The notes under the pieces were generated by a model. That model had not been told where the DNA came from. It ran no database searches and was given only the letters and a program-made list of their open reading frames with translations. The position numbers and the translations under genes were made by a program. This document shows, in pieces, positions 1 to 13,011 of a DNA stretch of 64,000 bases (the stretch's first letter is position 1; the number at the start of each line of letters is the position of its first letter). Origin of the DNA: Prostheceraeus crozeri (Eukaryota; Platyhelminthes; Polycladida; Euryleptidae); assembly GCA_907163375.1 (NCBI GenBank), contig CAJQUW010007533.1, forward strand, positions 10,001 to 74,000, in the 5' to 3' direction.

Positions 1-850
1 AAATAGATCCCAATAGATCCCAATAAGCCCTCTCCCAACAAAATATGCATGTAATCGTTGACATTAGTCAGTACGTTACAAATGTTTTCGGATTGTACAG
101 AGCAGTTCATTTTTCTGTGTCTCCAGTCTGACCTTGCCTCTCTCGAATTCGAGCATTGAGAGCTCTTAGTGTGATCTACACAAATTTTAAGCATATGCCC
201 TAGTCTACGGCTTTAACTTCCCTAGTTGCTAAAAATAATGCTGCTTAAAAGGGTAACAGCTATGTAATATAGGATGTATATAGGCTTATACAATTCGCCC
301 GTAAGTTGTCATGTGCTTCGCCGCTTCTGTAATTAAGCTATACATTGTAAGCTATTCCAGCCTATTTAACCGTATATGCCGCTGTCTACTGCCTGTTGCC
401 TACTGTACGTGTGAGCCCGTGTAGCGAGCTGTTTATTAACACCGCATTTCCGATTTAGGCTTAATTAATACCAAGTGTGTTTGTAATTCATACATACATA
501 TTAGCTATACACGTAGACCCCTATAAGCTCTTGGGTGAAGGCAGTCTCGGTGCAAAATATAGCCATACAGTGCGCCTATTATACATTATTGTTCAAATCA
601 ATTAAAGCCCCTATTACTATTAAGGCCAGTCTAGTCCTAGGCCTACGACCTACGACCGTGGACTTCGTCAATTCAAAAAGTATCACATTTGGTAGGCCTA
701 AGCGGCAAACCCGATGCAACTTGGGGTCAAATTGCGTACGTTTTTAGCTCTAAAGCAGGCTATTTGGATTTCTATTGGGATTTAGATCTATTGGGATCCC
801 AATGGAAAGTCTCATTGGGATTGTGTTGGGATTGGCTGGAAATCCATCCC
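1..850. repeat. Inverted TTGGGATCTATT-type repeat flanking ~700 bp
   Basis: Bases 1-40 contain two copies of ATAGATCCCAAT, and bases 768-850 contain the opposite orientation (ATTGGGATCTA and several ATTGGGAT words). The pair could be the ends of a short foldback element whose left end lies before the window. The bases between show no convincing gene. The match is imperfect, so this is a weak call. Confidence 0.25.
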
Positions 851-956
851 AACGGCAAGCCTGGGAATATCACATCTCTGCCTACTCACGACTTTTCTGT
901 TTGAAAAGTTTTACTGTAATCAAAATGTACAGTCGCTATAATTAAAAAGACTAATC

Positions 957-1118
957 TTATTTTGAGTCATTAAATATATGTTAGATCACAACGTTATTAA
1001 TTGCACCAAACTCGGATGCAACTGGTGCTACATAAACAAATGATATTTTGCGATGTCTGATCCTCCGTAACTTGCAAGACGACTGGAAGTATAACTTCAT
1101 AATTGTCGTTTTACTGAT
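957..1118 (+). repeat. Dispersed repeat, copy 1 (inverted partner at 5790-5960)
   Basis: This stretch matches the reverse complement of 5790-5960 with scattered differences. Shared words include TTATTAATTG followed by ACCAAACTC, and the long identical word CCTCCGTAACTTGCAAGACG. No coding potential is visible, so it is a non-coding interspersed repeat of unknown class. Confidence 0.55.
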
Positions 1119-2934
1119 GTTTGATGACAACGTTTCTAGCTCTAGGACTATACATGACGAATTAGAGACGTTTGTGTGAAGGATAAGCGGTGATCATTGT
1201 CTCCAACGTGGTATTCATTCACTCCTATTTTGTAATTCGAAACTCATGCGAGACATCTTGCCGCTTGTAGGAAGAGTTCATGTTGCCATTAGACCATGGT
1301 GCAGTAGATTATTGGACAGAGAATGATGAGTGAGTATCTATACATGTACCTATATCTGCTAATTCCGATTGCATCCGTGATAAGGGGTAGTCAACTAAAG
1401 AACAGTTTCAACCTCGAAAGTGAATGGCTTTTGTTTCTGGCACATGTTCGTCGATTCGTTGGTTACAAGATTGATCGAAGCATCAGTGCAAGACAACTAA
1501 AATGAAGAAGCTTTGTCATCCGGATTTTGGCTGCTGGCTTTTCAAGAAAATTCAATAAGTTCAAGGCGTTGATTTGCTGGAGACAGCGCAATAGCTAATC
1601 TCATAGATTATTCGGAGACATGGAAAATTGATACATAGAGGCATAAAGACTTGTCAATCTCGCAGTTATATGTTGGTGGTTGTTATTGATGTTATATTGT
1701 TCAAATTCTGCTGCCATCCCAAATTTCTCATCAGCTTATGCCACTACAGATGATGGACAACATATGTAGTCTGGTGTGCGGAATCATATGAAATTGCATT
1801 CAAATTTGCTCAAATAAACAAATTTGATAGGAGACTTTCAGAACAAATGGTAGGAACGCGAGTCTATGGGATATAAAATTTCATTGAAATTGGAGTTGAA
1901 CATTCAAATTTATATTGAAGTGAATATCACAAAACAAACTACATAAGTAGTCCGATGAGGGTTAGCAAGTACTTGCCTAGTCTCGCCTAGTCGCATTTCG
2001 ACTGTTTCTGCGTCACATCAACAAAGTTCCGCAGTTACTTCTGTCAAATGCTCCGTATTAATGATGCCTTCCAGTGAAGAGAAATGATTTTTGATAATAG
2101 AAACTGCAGTGTGTTGTCACAGTATTCGTACGAAGCTGGTAAATGGGATAACTCGTAGACCTTTTAAAAAATTGATTTCTTCACTTGGGCACTTGACAGT
2201 TAATTGCTGAATTGTTATATGTTTGATGTAGCAGTTGACATCGTTTTGGCAAGCTGTCGAACAGTGTCATTGCGCAGGAGCCTTTCCGTCTAATAGGACA
2301 TGCTGACGCAACGTGGATAGTTAGAAAAAGACCCTATTGTCGTTGATCGTGCTAACGTTACGTAGTTGTAGGGATTAACTTTCAGCAGTGCAGCATCTTT
2401 GATGGAAACATGCTCATTATCAATATCATTCTATCCAATACATAGGCATCATATTTGGTTATGCATTTCAGACTGTTCAAATGGTTTTTGACAAGATTCC
2501 GGTTTTATGCACTTTCACCTTCCTCATCGACTGATAATTCTGTGTTGCTCTTGTTCGTCACTCCTTTTCACCGTCTGTCAATGATCTCCTTCATTCTCGA
2601 CTTGAATTTCATCTACATGCATCAGATCTGGTCTCCGTTATTTCCGAAGCCAAAGATAATCGCAAGTGTTTGGTTCATTTTTCGAGTGTTATACTATTAT
2701 AGAAATCTATGACTAGGTTTTGACTGCAGGTAACTGACCCCGGGCCTCACCAGGGCGCAACCTTCTAATTTACCAAAAAGAGAATAAAACCAAAAACCAA
2801 ATACCTAGCAGCAATAGGTATTGGTCGCCTCTATAAAAATGTTGACCTACGATGACCATTGACAACGAATGTCAGTGGTAGTATTTTGAATATCTAATGA
2901 GAATGACAAGTATTAAATCAATAAAAGGCACCAA
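1119..2934. other. No gene recognised
   Basis: AT-rich sequence with only short, unremarkable open frames. I see no splice-flanked open exon, RNA gene or transposon end here. Confidence 0.5.
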
Positions 2935-3034
2935 CACCTTTGGTTTCTCGACCGCAATCACCAGACCCATAAATCGTACTTCGTTGGAGACGAGTTCGCA
3001 CCTTCTTCACTAGGCCACGCTGACGGTACGAAAG
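2935..3034 (-). repeat. Possible tRNA-derived SINE remnant
   Basis: Read on the minus strand, this begins with GTCAGCGTGGCCTAGTG, which resembles an RNA polymerase III box A (TRGCNNAGYNGG). About 60 bases later comes GGTCGAGAAACC, a degenerate box B. The spacing is longer than in a tRNA, so this is a decayed tRNA-like SINE head at best, not a functional tRNA gene. Confidence 0.28.
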
Positions 3035-4394
3035 GAACGTGAATGAAGACAGCAGTTATTTCCAAGTGATATCGACAGCTTATTATCCTTTTGTTATTGA
3101 TTCTGCATGTAGAGACGGCACATCAGCATGTATCCGAATGACCATATGAACCGTGGACATTTTACATGCATCCAAATTTGCGATGCTTTTTATTTTGACC
3201 AAGCTCTACAGACCGCTGAATGTTTATCAATCTCCCTTCACGTTGCTTTCACTAATGTCAAATGAAATCGGGAATCATTAATAACTTTTATCAAAAGTAC
3301 ACCGACATGCATGTAATTTAATGTTTGTTGTGGATAATCATCGACAATGATTAAGCATTAATTGATGATGCAGATCGCAATCTGATTATGAACGGTGGCA
3401 GGATCCAATGTCGGCGTCTTCGAATATCAAATCATTAACATCTATTTTTACTCACAGCTTAATTCCTTCTATCGCCTTACTTCTATTGAAAGAAAATGAT
3501 GAAATTGCATCATCAAGAAAGATTAGTCAAAACTGCCTTTCGACAATCAGCAATGAATCGTCCGTGGGTGATCCTATGAAAGTAAATGTTGAAGAAAAGT
3601 GGTCATTCGGTTCTTCAGCCAAATTAATTCACAGAAAGAGTTTTTCGCTGCACATGAACATTCTGTTAAAGAAATTTTCCTCTAGATGGCTTCTTCCGAT
3701 GAAAAAAGAGATTTTAAATGAATTCGAATTCAGCTGGAATTAATACTCGACTACAGGATTACTGTGTAACCATGAGGAGATCAGAGACCAGGAAACAGAC
3801 GTGATCATTCTGTGATAACCGTTTTTCCGCTTCATTGATTCTAGACCTATCAATGCTGTCTAAGTTTGGAGTCGACATAAGTCATACGTCATAAATGTTT
3901 ATTCTGAAATATACAGAAAACACAAAGCGATGGCCGCAAGGGCACTACCAAGCAAGCGTTGATAACACGTGAACCATATGCATACCATCAATAAAATTTA
4001 CATAAGACCTACATATCTACAAATTTTCGGTTATGATATACATCATATACCACATACAGAATACTTCAGTTCAGATCTATAGGGCCTATATTGACAAATT
4101 TGAAGAGTGTTGATCACGACATGATAAAAGTTCACTGAGTTGGAATCCTCACAATGGATCAAAAGAACGTAAATGCTTGCCATCTAATATAATGTAACAA
4201 AATCATCTATACAAAATTTACACTTTAATGATCATGCTCACAATATACATGTAGACAAATTGATCGGATCAATGAAATTGAAATTCTCCTTGATCTTCAT
4301 CATGATGAGAATCTTCACTATGGAATATAATAAGTATGTATATAAATAAAATTTTCCATCAGGTATAAAAACACTTGTCAAATAATTTTATGCG
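3035..4394. other. No gene recognised
   Basis: Contains one open frame of 111 codons (3408-3743, +) that lacks any motif I know and is not flanked by clear splice sites. The rest is AT-rich with nothing recognisable. Confidence 0.4.
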
Positions 4395-5560
4395 GAATTA
4401 CATACCAGCAGTCACAGTATGAGCAAAATTCACTTAGATCAACTGATTTGAGTCTGTTCGTGAACTTCATGAAGGTTGGAACTTTCACTATTGAATCGAT
4501 CAATGAATTCCATATTTTGATGACACGGAAGAATAACACTTCACTGAGATAGTTCGAATAATTTTTAAGACTGGTATAATCTGACAGCTGTTACGTGATT
4601 GACTGCGAGTAGCGTGAGATGAAAGGTACGTGGCAAAGAAAGAGCTGAGCAACAAGTCGAAATGATTATAGTACAGTTTACACAAGAAGTAAAAGTCTAA
4701 CAAAAAACGCCTGTATTCTAGTGATTTTAATTTTGACAATTATAATCTATGAGAGTAGCTGTTATACTTATTACCAGAGCGTTTGCAAGCAATATGGGTG
4801 AAGAAGCTCTGAACACGCTCAATGCGGAAAATGTCGCGTTTGAGGTACGATGAAGAGATGACACTTCCATATTCCAAAAGAGGACGAACAAAGACAACAA
4901 GGACTTTTATTCAGATACGGGAGTTGTGACAAACGAAAGATTTTAAGATACAATATGCTCTGGCATAAGCGGTTGAGCTGATGGGCGCACAGTGATCACG
5001 AAGTCTGAGATCTGATGAGATTAAATATATCCTACATCATTCACAGTGACTGAATTTTTCAGGGATACGCTGTCAAGATGATAGTTGACGGGAGGAGCAT
5101 ATCGATCTCCAGCAGTAAACAGCAAGCATTTTTGCACAGAAATCTTCAGTTACCACTTTTTGCACCAGTGATCAAACTTGAGAATAGTATGTTTTAGATC
5201 TGAAGATGCTTGTGAAGAGGAGCTATAAGTTCTGGTTGACATAAATTTCAAGTCATCAGCATAGAGGCGAGCTGAAGTCGATCCAACTAGGCATTCAAAC
5301 ACGTCATTGACATAAAGAAGGAGCAATACAGGTCCAAGAACAGAAACTTAGGGCACGCCACTTGTAACAGCTACCTCGTCCGAAGTGATGGTGTTGATTA
5401 CGACTCTCTGAGTTCGATTACATAGATAATTATTAATCCATTGGAGCAATTGACCATTGAAACCATAGTTTGAGAGTTTATGGAGAAGGTTGGGTATTGA
5501 TAGCCCTTAGAGAAATGAATGTAGGTTTCTAAGTCAACATAGTTAGGTACTCGTACATGT
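4395..5560 (-). pseudogene. Decayed CR1/jockey-type non-LTR reverse transcriptase
   Basis: Reading the minus strand from about 5560 down to 4395 gives, across several frames, the C-terminal half of a LINE reverse transcriptase. An FSK block (FSKAFD region) is followed after a frameshift by a QWINNYLCNRTQRV block. Next comes SGVP, a stop where Q is expected, then VSVLGPVLLLLYVND, and later the catalytic YADD in RLYADDLKFM. Towards 4500 the LEYRR and IWNSLI blocks typical of the thumb and C-terminus of jockey/CR1 elements appear. Many stops and shifts show it is dead. The endonuclease part is missing, as in 5'-truncated insertions. The superfamily is fairly sure; CR1 versus jockey is not. Confidence 0.8.
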
Positions 5561-5789
5561 TTAAGTACTTCCATGCTTACCGCTGGGATTTTGACAGCAA
5601 AGAATCTCTCAGCTTGACATGAATTCCCATTGATGATGTCAATTCTATTGGCTTTTTTGTATTTTGAAGTATAAATACGTGTGTTTGGATTCACTGGTAA
5701 TGTAGAAACTAGTGCAAGAGCTACTGACGTTTTCTTCCTAAATTCGCGCACGATTTTCTTAGCATACCCAACTTCTTATTCTTATTTTC

Positions 5790-5960
5790 TTAGTCACCCA
5801 ACATCAGTAAAACAACAATTTTTGAGTTACGCTTCCAGTCGTCTTGCAAGTTACGGAGGCTCCATTTTTTATGCAAATCCATGCACTTCTGAGTTTGGTA
5901 CAATTAATAAGATAGTGATCCGACATTCAATTAAAAAACTCAAAATGAAATTTGTCATTT
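5790..5960 (-). repeat. Dispersed repeat, copy 2 (inverted partner at 957-1118)
   Basis: Reverse-complement match of 957-1118, with the block around 5845-5868 the best conserved. It lies just outside the reverse transcriptase remnant and does not seem to be part of it. Confidence 0.55.
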
Positions 5961-7750
5961 TTGTGATTCTGATTGCACTTTTCAGGCAGATTTCGCCCAC
6001 AGTTCGTTGAAATGAGACATTTCTGTGTGTAAGTGACTTGTCGGACTTTCTGTTTAAGTTAATGAAAGGGTCATGACAACAAGATATATTGTTATAGTTG
6101 AACAAACACATTTCCAGCTCACAAAAATAATATTCACAGAGCTTCTTTTAGGTGCACACGGTTTAAGTCATTCTTCTTAAGATCTAGCAACTTTGACTTA
6201 GATCGCCGCCTAACTGGACATTTGAAATTGCCATTAAACAAACAACTATTGCCAGTCAAGTCCCGCTAATTTGCGCCATGCGACAAGTCCGATTCCTTTG
6301 GATGAATCTGTCATTTAGGTTTTACTCGTCAAGAATGAGTTTTGTCCCTTCAAGATTGATAATGCTATATCAAAGTGCAAACGTCAAAATGCAAGGGAGT
6401 TTTCGTCGTTTCCGTTTCTAAAGCATTTTTGCCGGTGTGATTGCGTAATATGCTGTTCTTTACCAAATCGATTGCAGCATTATCGTTTCAAATGAAAAAT
6501 GAGACAATAAAGTAAAGACTCAGGTAAAGACTTAACTATTTCCTTATTCATTTAACCTGTTGAGCCAGTTATTCAAATTGCTTATAAATATATTAGCTGA
6601 CTTATGCGTATTGCGTTACATAAAAAAACCTGCGTCATTCTTCCTTTTTCCAAAATGACTGGTCTTTCTCGAGTAACTGCACATCCTTCAAATGTGCTCT
6701 CTATTCAACTTGGTCAATTGGGAAATGAAATCGACTGCTTTACCGATCGGATGGATCTATGCAACAGTGTCTATGGGCACTGCCCTTTTTTCATCAGTTA
6801 CGCCTGTGCGAAAAATGATTGAACTGTGAGGATACTGAAGTGAATTACGGAAGTGCATCCTCAGGCTAAACAGATAAAGTATTGGACTAAACTGATTTAC
6901 CAATATTGTAATTTTTATCTTTCAATCGATGTATGATATTCTCATGATGTTCTGTTCTTCTATGGCTTTATAAACTTGCAGTACAGATAGCTAATCGTTT
7001 TCGTCTTGAAGTAAATACTCCAATAATATTCAATGAAGTTCATATCAATATATTTTATAAAGCACATCGATCATGAGATTCTTCGACAAATGTGTAATGA
7101 CACCTAACCATGTCAAGACTTCTTAATAGTTATCGGGAAGATGGACATTTTAATGTTGTCCACGATACTTGTACAAGCCCGGTCTTGTTAGTTGCCATTT
7201 CCCCTCAGTGCTGCGTTATTTAGCTAAGTAGAGATTGGTTTTTCGATTTAATCCAATCACAAAAATTGAAAATTGCAATGAATTGCTTGATTCATAATTC
7301 TGTTCAACCGGCAAGAAGCTTATGAGAAATGTATTCTGATCTAATCAAAAAGGCAGGATTGAAAGCCTAGGCAGGATGCATTGAGATTGTATATATTATT
7401 TGCAATCTTAGCATTTGAATTCTTTGTATTCTGCAACAGAAAAGGTCTCTAATAACCTAGAAGTCAATGCATGATCTGGGACAAAACAAGAACATTTTTA
7501 GTTACAGAAGCTCACACAGATGCTCTTTAGCCAAATGAAGATTTTTGTCTAAACGCAACCTTTCATTTATAGCAACAGTCCTGTTGCATGGCATCTGGAT
7601 TTCGTTGCTTTTTCTAAGAAGCTGAGAGGCTCATCCGCTATCTTGTCAGCTTGCAAGTACAGCCAGGATCTGGTTACGACAATTTCACATGAAACGAGAA
7701 TGTTACAATCGATTTGGAAGTTTTATATCTGCTTTGAAAACGTCCGATCT
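5961..7750. other. No firm gene; weak tubulin-like peptide at 6691-6740
   Basis: On the + strand, 6691-6740 reads NVLSIQLGQLGNEID, close to the VQLGQCGNQIG motif at the N-terminus of tubulins. The following residues do not match tubulin and the frame ends at 6822. It could be a stray exon or pseudogene scrap, or chance. The rest is AT-rich without recognisable genes. Confidence 0.25.
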
Positions 7751-10612
7751 GGGGCCTATTTCAATTCAAGGTCCCTAACCTTACTACCTTACGGTTATGT
7801 ACTTAATGTCATCCTCCCTTAAGGTGCATAAGCGCATAGAAATCCGATACTCTGTAATACAGATTGTTTCATAAAAAATGGATCACCCTTAAACATCGCC
7901 TTAACTTCAACTTTGTCTAACTCCGCCAAACTTGAACGAATTTCTCTGAAATTTGGGAGATATGTCAGTTGTGCTTACTAATATCATTGTTGGAAATTTC
8001 AAGCATGAATATTGAGTTGTTTTCCTGTTATAGATAAAAAAGTAATAGATAATTTGATCTTCATTTAGCAATGTTACACAAAATCATACCTCACTCTTAT
8101 AAAATTACATTTGTTTCCTTTGTTATGTAATATGTTGTTCTACAAGCCAAAAGCTATCAAGCAAAACAAAAATAAAGAAAATCGGTCAATCAGACCCAGT
8201 ATAGCACCATTATTCATCAACAATAATGTAACTGCTACATGTGATTAACTGGACTTCATGTTCCATAGCTTCCTGACTTCGTTGCGGTGGTGTTGGCAGC
8301 ACTCCCGATTGCTTTCAGCTAGAAATCTATCTCTTACCGGTTGAAAACAATACAAAGCACAAATGAACAATAACGAGATCGCAATAACGAGAGATTAACT
8401 CTGTCGTAAAGAGGGCTCTGGCCGTCCACGCAAAACATTCAAACGTAGAGACCGCCTAATTTTGAGATTTGTTAAAGTTGATCCAAGTCTCTCGTTAACT
8501 GAGATGTATGGAGTATTCTAAAACGTAACGTTCGTCGTTCACTGCTACCTACAGATGGCGTATCACAACTTACGTCACTGTTAAAAAGAGAGTGGAGAAA
8601 GTTAGATCAGTCAAAAATCAACGATATCATCGAATCAATGCCTAGACGAATTGGTAATGTCATTGACAATAAGGGTGGGGCCACAAAATATTAGCTTCTT
8701 AAGAACCGTTACTGTATCATAGCTTATCAGATTATATAAGGACATTTAAATATATTAAGGACATGAAATAACATGAAAAATGCTTTCTGTATCATACTTA
8801 TGTTTTATTTAGTCAAATTTTAGAATGATCCACTTTTTATGAAACGGATTGTAATAAATGACTAGAACGGCCATGGACAATGAAAACAATAGAAGGTCGT
8901 GGACGGTCATGCGCTATCATGACAAAGTTACCTATACGATGGCGGCTTCTAGTGGTTGACAATTGGAAGGCACCGGCGAACTTCGTAAATATTCACGACC
9001 ACAGAATTAAATTGTTTAACCGCATCACTTTGCTAGAAGTGCAAACTGATTCAAAACAATGGCACATGAAGGAACTTATTAAGTGGGCAAAAAGAATTTC
9101 TTAATACCTTGCAGAGATAGGAAAAATAGTCGTGCGTCGCTTGCGGATTGCTCTGAATTCCTTTAAAATGCTCCGATCACCACGATTCTTTCAGATTCGA
9201 AGAATTCAGATCATTGCGCAAAAGTTTTCTCGATAATGTTGGGCCCTCCGATCATTATTAAAAAAGTTAGCAGGCGCACGAAAAAACGTTCACAAACTTC
9301 TCTGTAGAACTTGACATCGTCTGTGTCTCTTTGCTGTGTGATCCGGTTGATAACTGTCACTGAAACTTCAGACAATTTTACGTGTTCAATGTTGAACTGG
9401 CTGCTTATTGTTCGATTGAAATGGAATTATGTCAGCAGATTGTGCCATTTCATTAACGTTACATGTTCCAATGTTTCCTTTCTAGTCAAACAGAAGAAGA
9501 GACGACCGGTCTAATTCTGTGTTCACGACCATTATCATTTCTCTTTACATATGAAAGCATTCTGACAAAATAACTTGTTTCAGTGATTTGACTCTTCCAA
9601 AGATCTAGCAATTGGCACCCAGCCGAGCGGCTGAATATCCATCAACAAACAGCTGTTGTCCATTCTAGTCTCAGTAAACAAAATGAAAAGTCGGATTTCT
9701 ATGCATAAGCGTATAGCAGCATCGTTGAAGCATCTAATCAAATAACAAACAATTCATTGTCTCTGGCTGTCACATGGTGGAATAGATATCTTACCTAACA
9801 GAATGATTCTACATCATGAAAAAGAGTGAAAAATCCTAAAATACTTAGTATCTTAGCATCTTAGCCTCTTTCAATCTTATGTTAGGTGGCAAAACTTAAG
9901 GTAAAGAGTAAGGTAGCTATGTATTATTATATAATAAATATTTATTTATAATTAATAATATATTTAATGTGGCCAATAGATTGCCTGTCATCGAGAACTT
10001 CATACCACCCATCTTTAGAACCAACGACGATCTTTATCACCCATTTTGAGATCAGCACCTGTTTTTATTTACATGCATCTTATTGTTTCCAATACACATC
10101 CTGCAGTAAATGGAACGTCATTTGTCTCCCGATTCATTCATTCATGGCTTCCTTTTAATGGTGTGGATTCATTACGTTAGGTAAGATATCAATATGACCT
10201 CGTGACAGACAGAGGCATTGAATTGTTTGATATTTTGTTAAATACCTGAAGGGAGCTCGCTAGGTACCTTAAGGTACCTTAAGATTATGCTCCCTTAAGA
10301 TTGAAATACACTTATCCACCGTAAGGGACCATAACGTTAGGTGCCTAACGTTTCGGTAGCAAGGTTGCGAACTTTCATTGAAATAGCCCCCTGTAGATGA
10401 TTTCATTTGCTGTCGGAAACGAAAATCTACGAATATCACGAGCACAAATATAAGTGAATGACATATATAAGTTTCTCTTGATGCTGAGTCAGCACCTCAG
10501 ATACTTTAAGGGACCTAGCATCATCCTAATGAACATAGGCTTAACTTTGAAATGCACTAACGTCATTTCTAAGAGTCTTAAGGTTAGGTACCTCAAATTG
10601 AAATAGGCCCCC
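7751..10612. mobile_element. Terminal-inverted-repeat element(s) with GGGGCCTATTTCAATT ends
   Basis: The left end GGGGCCTATTTCAATTCAAG with CCTAACCTTACTACC (7751-7795) recurs inverted at 10383-10350 and again at 10612-10575. The two right ends suggest nested or duplicated copies of a non-autonomous family. CTTAAGG/GGTACC words are repeated inside. A Tc1-like copy sits inside (7860-8851). No transposase frame is seen and the target duplication is not clear. Confidence 0.45.
7860..8851 (+). mobile_element. Tc1-like element, copy A (internally deleted, 992 bp)
   Basis: The ends CAGATTGTTTCATAAAAAAT and the reverse complement of CAATCCGTTTCATAAAAAGT are inverted repeats of about 30 bp, flanked by TA on both sides (7858-7859 and 8852-8853). 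The interior keeps the transposase start (ATGAACAATAACGAG at 8364), a short DNA-binding stretch and the 3' tail, but the catalytic region is deleted. It is the same family as the copies at 13012 and 18852, in the opposite orientation. It is non-autonomous. Confidence 0.85.
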
Positions 10613-12003
10613 TAAACGTCAGATTTTGTTTTTATTATGCTGCTGATGTGTCAATCTGCATTTGATACGGGAAGGCTTCACCTCATTTCGGCAATTCAGC
10701 TGTTGAAAAGTCAGCGATGAACTCGAAGTGTTAATGCTGCGAACTGTTGCGTCATTCTGCAGTTGAAATGTCAATACTTAATATGAAACGGATGATTATC
10801 TTCTTGATCGGTCAAACCTATAAGGGCTGTTTCACACATGCAACCTTTCGCAGCGCGATTGTCGCTAAAATTTGGAATTAGCCTTTCAAATTCGATTTCT
10901 GCGACAGTCAATCATCGTACAAACCATTTCGATCTCTCGATTTCATGAGACAAAGAAAGTGGATGTGTCTTAGCCTATTGGAGAAAGATTTGAGCCAAAA
11001 TTACTCTTAAGACAGGCATCAGTTGTACTTGTTCTTGTTTTCATCGACATCAGTAGCAAAATTGTTATCAGAATATCTAAAATTTATTACATAGTTCGCT
11101 ATAATATTCAAAATCAGCATAAAGCATTCCTATTTCAGCAATCTTGTCTCGCCGTCTGCTCTGTGTAATTGACATGTATGCTCATTTGATAGACATAGAA
11201 ATCTCAGCAACCTATTCAATCAGTTCATCGATAAAAGTGGTCGATTGCGTCATCTATTCATGGCACAAGTCAACAAATTTTCTCGAAGCGACCATTTTCA
11301 TAACATCAATAAGAAAATAACCGCTCTCACAATCGATTTTGAGAGTCATATCGAGATATTGACAATGGATGCAGTAGATTGTGAAAGCGGCTATTTTCTT
11401 ACATATGTACATTTACGTAGGCTACATTGTACATGTATAAGCATATTGCTAGACGAAAAAAGTTATGAAGTTGATCTGAAATAACAACACGACTGCTTCT
11501 GAATTCCTCAGTCTTAGATTTTTTTCTGAGATCTTCCTTATTCTGCTGTTTTCTACTGCGATTGAAATTCAAGCACTCAATATTATTGTCCAAAGAAATG
11601 ACGCTTGCAATAACTTTTAAATAGTTAGTCATCGAGACAGTGCGTATCGCACACACAAAATGCTTCACAGAAGAATTGGTGCAAAGTTTGGATTAGTGTT
11701 CTATCCTCCGTGTCGGCGAATTTTGCTGAAAAATAGATTCAAGAAAATCCTATGATACCCTGCATGTCAGAAAATAAATATTGATTAAACATTTCAATAG
11801 GCATACAATCTTGTTGCAATTTGAGAAAATTCATGCTCGAAAGTGTGTCTTGTTCAATTCTAGAGTGATCAAAGTTGGCTGCCTGCACTATTTAAATGAC
11901 CAAAGTAATGTCTAGATTAAATCTAGAGTAAATCATAAAGTCAAAGGTATCACTTTGATATCTTAGAGTTTTGAATTATTAGAAATTTTGAAATCATATG
12001 TAG
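10613..12003. other. No gene recognised
   Basis: AT-rich spacer with short unremarkable open frames only. I see no transposon ends or splice-flanked exons. Confidence 0.45.
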
Positions 12004-12289
12004 ATATCCACAAATTAGGAAATATGGAGAAAAGTCCTTCTGATTGATGTTATGTCTTTATTTTGAATTGGCAAGGCCTTTCAGCCGTCACCGACGGTCA
12101 TCTTCAGGCAACTGACTGTCACTGCGTAACAGATTGTTACGCAGTGACAGTCAGTTGCCTGAAGATGACCGTCGGTGACGGCTGAAAGGCCTTGCCAATT
12201 CAAAATAAAGACATAACATCAATCAGAAGGACTTTTCTCCATATTTCCTAATTATGACAAGTCCTTTATTCGACAAAATATCCACAAAT
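12004..12289. repeat. Perfect palindrome (2 x 119 bp) inside a 12-bp target duplication
   Basis: Arms 12013-12131 and 12135-12253 are exact reverse complements around a 3-bp centre (GAT). The direct repeat ATATCCACAAAT at 12004-12015 and 12278-12289 brackets the whole insert. Each arm carries a CTGAAGATGACCGTCGGTGA block followed by GGCTGAAAGGCC and an AATAAAG signal. That arrangement resembles the 3' end of a retroelement present twice in opposite orientation. It looks like a single retroposition event that copied the same 3' end twice. Confidence 0.8.
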
Positions 12290-12379
12290 GTTCGTAAAAG
12301 GTGAGTTGAATGAAATAGGAATCTGAAAGCCACTTCAATACATAGAATTACTAATAAACTTCCTCTCACCAGTTTTTAG

Positions 12380-12615
12380 TGACTGCAAATACGATCGAGG
12401 TGCTGTGAAAAAGTTTCTCCAAACTTCCAAAAGTCTGAGAAATGTGCGAAATAAACGAAGCTCAAACCTTGCTTCGGTTGAATTTTTTTGCGTCGGATTG
12501 CGTTAGTTCATTGCTGAAAACTCTCCCGATTCGACAGTGGGAAAGAATGAAAGGACAAATGCGTTCCTTTGGCAGCTCTATTCGAGCACAAAGGTACACA
12601 ACAACTTTTGACCAT
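12380..12615 (-). pseudogene. THAP zinc-finger domain fragment
   Basis: From an ATG at 12615 the minus strand encodes MVKSCCVPLCSNR, then LSFHSFP, which are the first C2 pair and the FHxFP block of a THAP (C2CH) DNA-binding domain. A stop after about 35 codons is followed in another frame by AIRRKKF, the next THAP block. The domain is therefore broken. THAP domains occur in P-element-type transposases and in host proteins; with no further domain visible, this is probably a transposon scrap. Confidence 0.6.
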
Positions 12616-13011
12616 GAGTACAGTCGACTGAGAGGCAAAAATACACTTTGCAGTATGTATGGATAACATGTCGGTTCTATCTTTCTGCCACCACGACACA
12701 GGATGCTCGTGAGTCAACAGGCTTCTTTTTAGTTTCACATGATGATAGGAGAGCGAGCTATCTTCCCCTTTCTACATTAATAATTATAATTGACATTAAA
12801 TAATCCTTATGAGATAAAATGCATTGTCCCATTTTGTCATTTTAATATTGTTTACTAGCAATTTATTCTTGCATGCTTACATTTCGCATTTTATGATCGC
12901 AGTTATTTTACTAGGCCTGCATCTACAAGTATTCACTTTTTTTTCAAAAGCATTCTTCATCTTTAAATGGGAACGAATGTAATTTCTAGTCAAGTACTAA
13001 GCTTGCATGTA

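Noticed and set aside
2935-3034. Functional tRNA gene
   Set aside because: Box A-like bases are present but box B is degenerate, the spacing is too long and no cloverleaf can be drawn.
3408-3743. 111-codon frame as a host gene
   Set aside because: No motif, no splice signals and no neighbour support.
12100-12185. Hammerhead ribozyme in the palindrome arms
   Set aside because: CTGAAGA and GAAA are present but the stem between them does not pair as the standard core requires.
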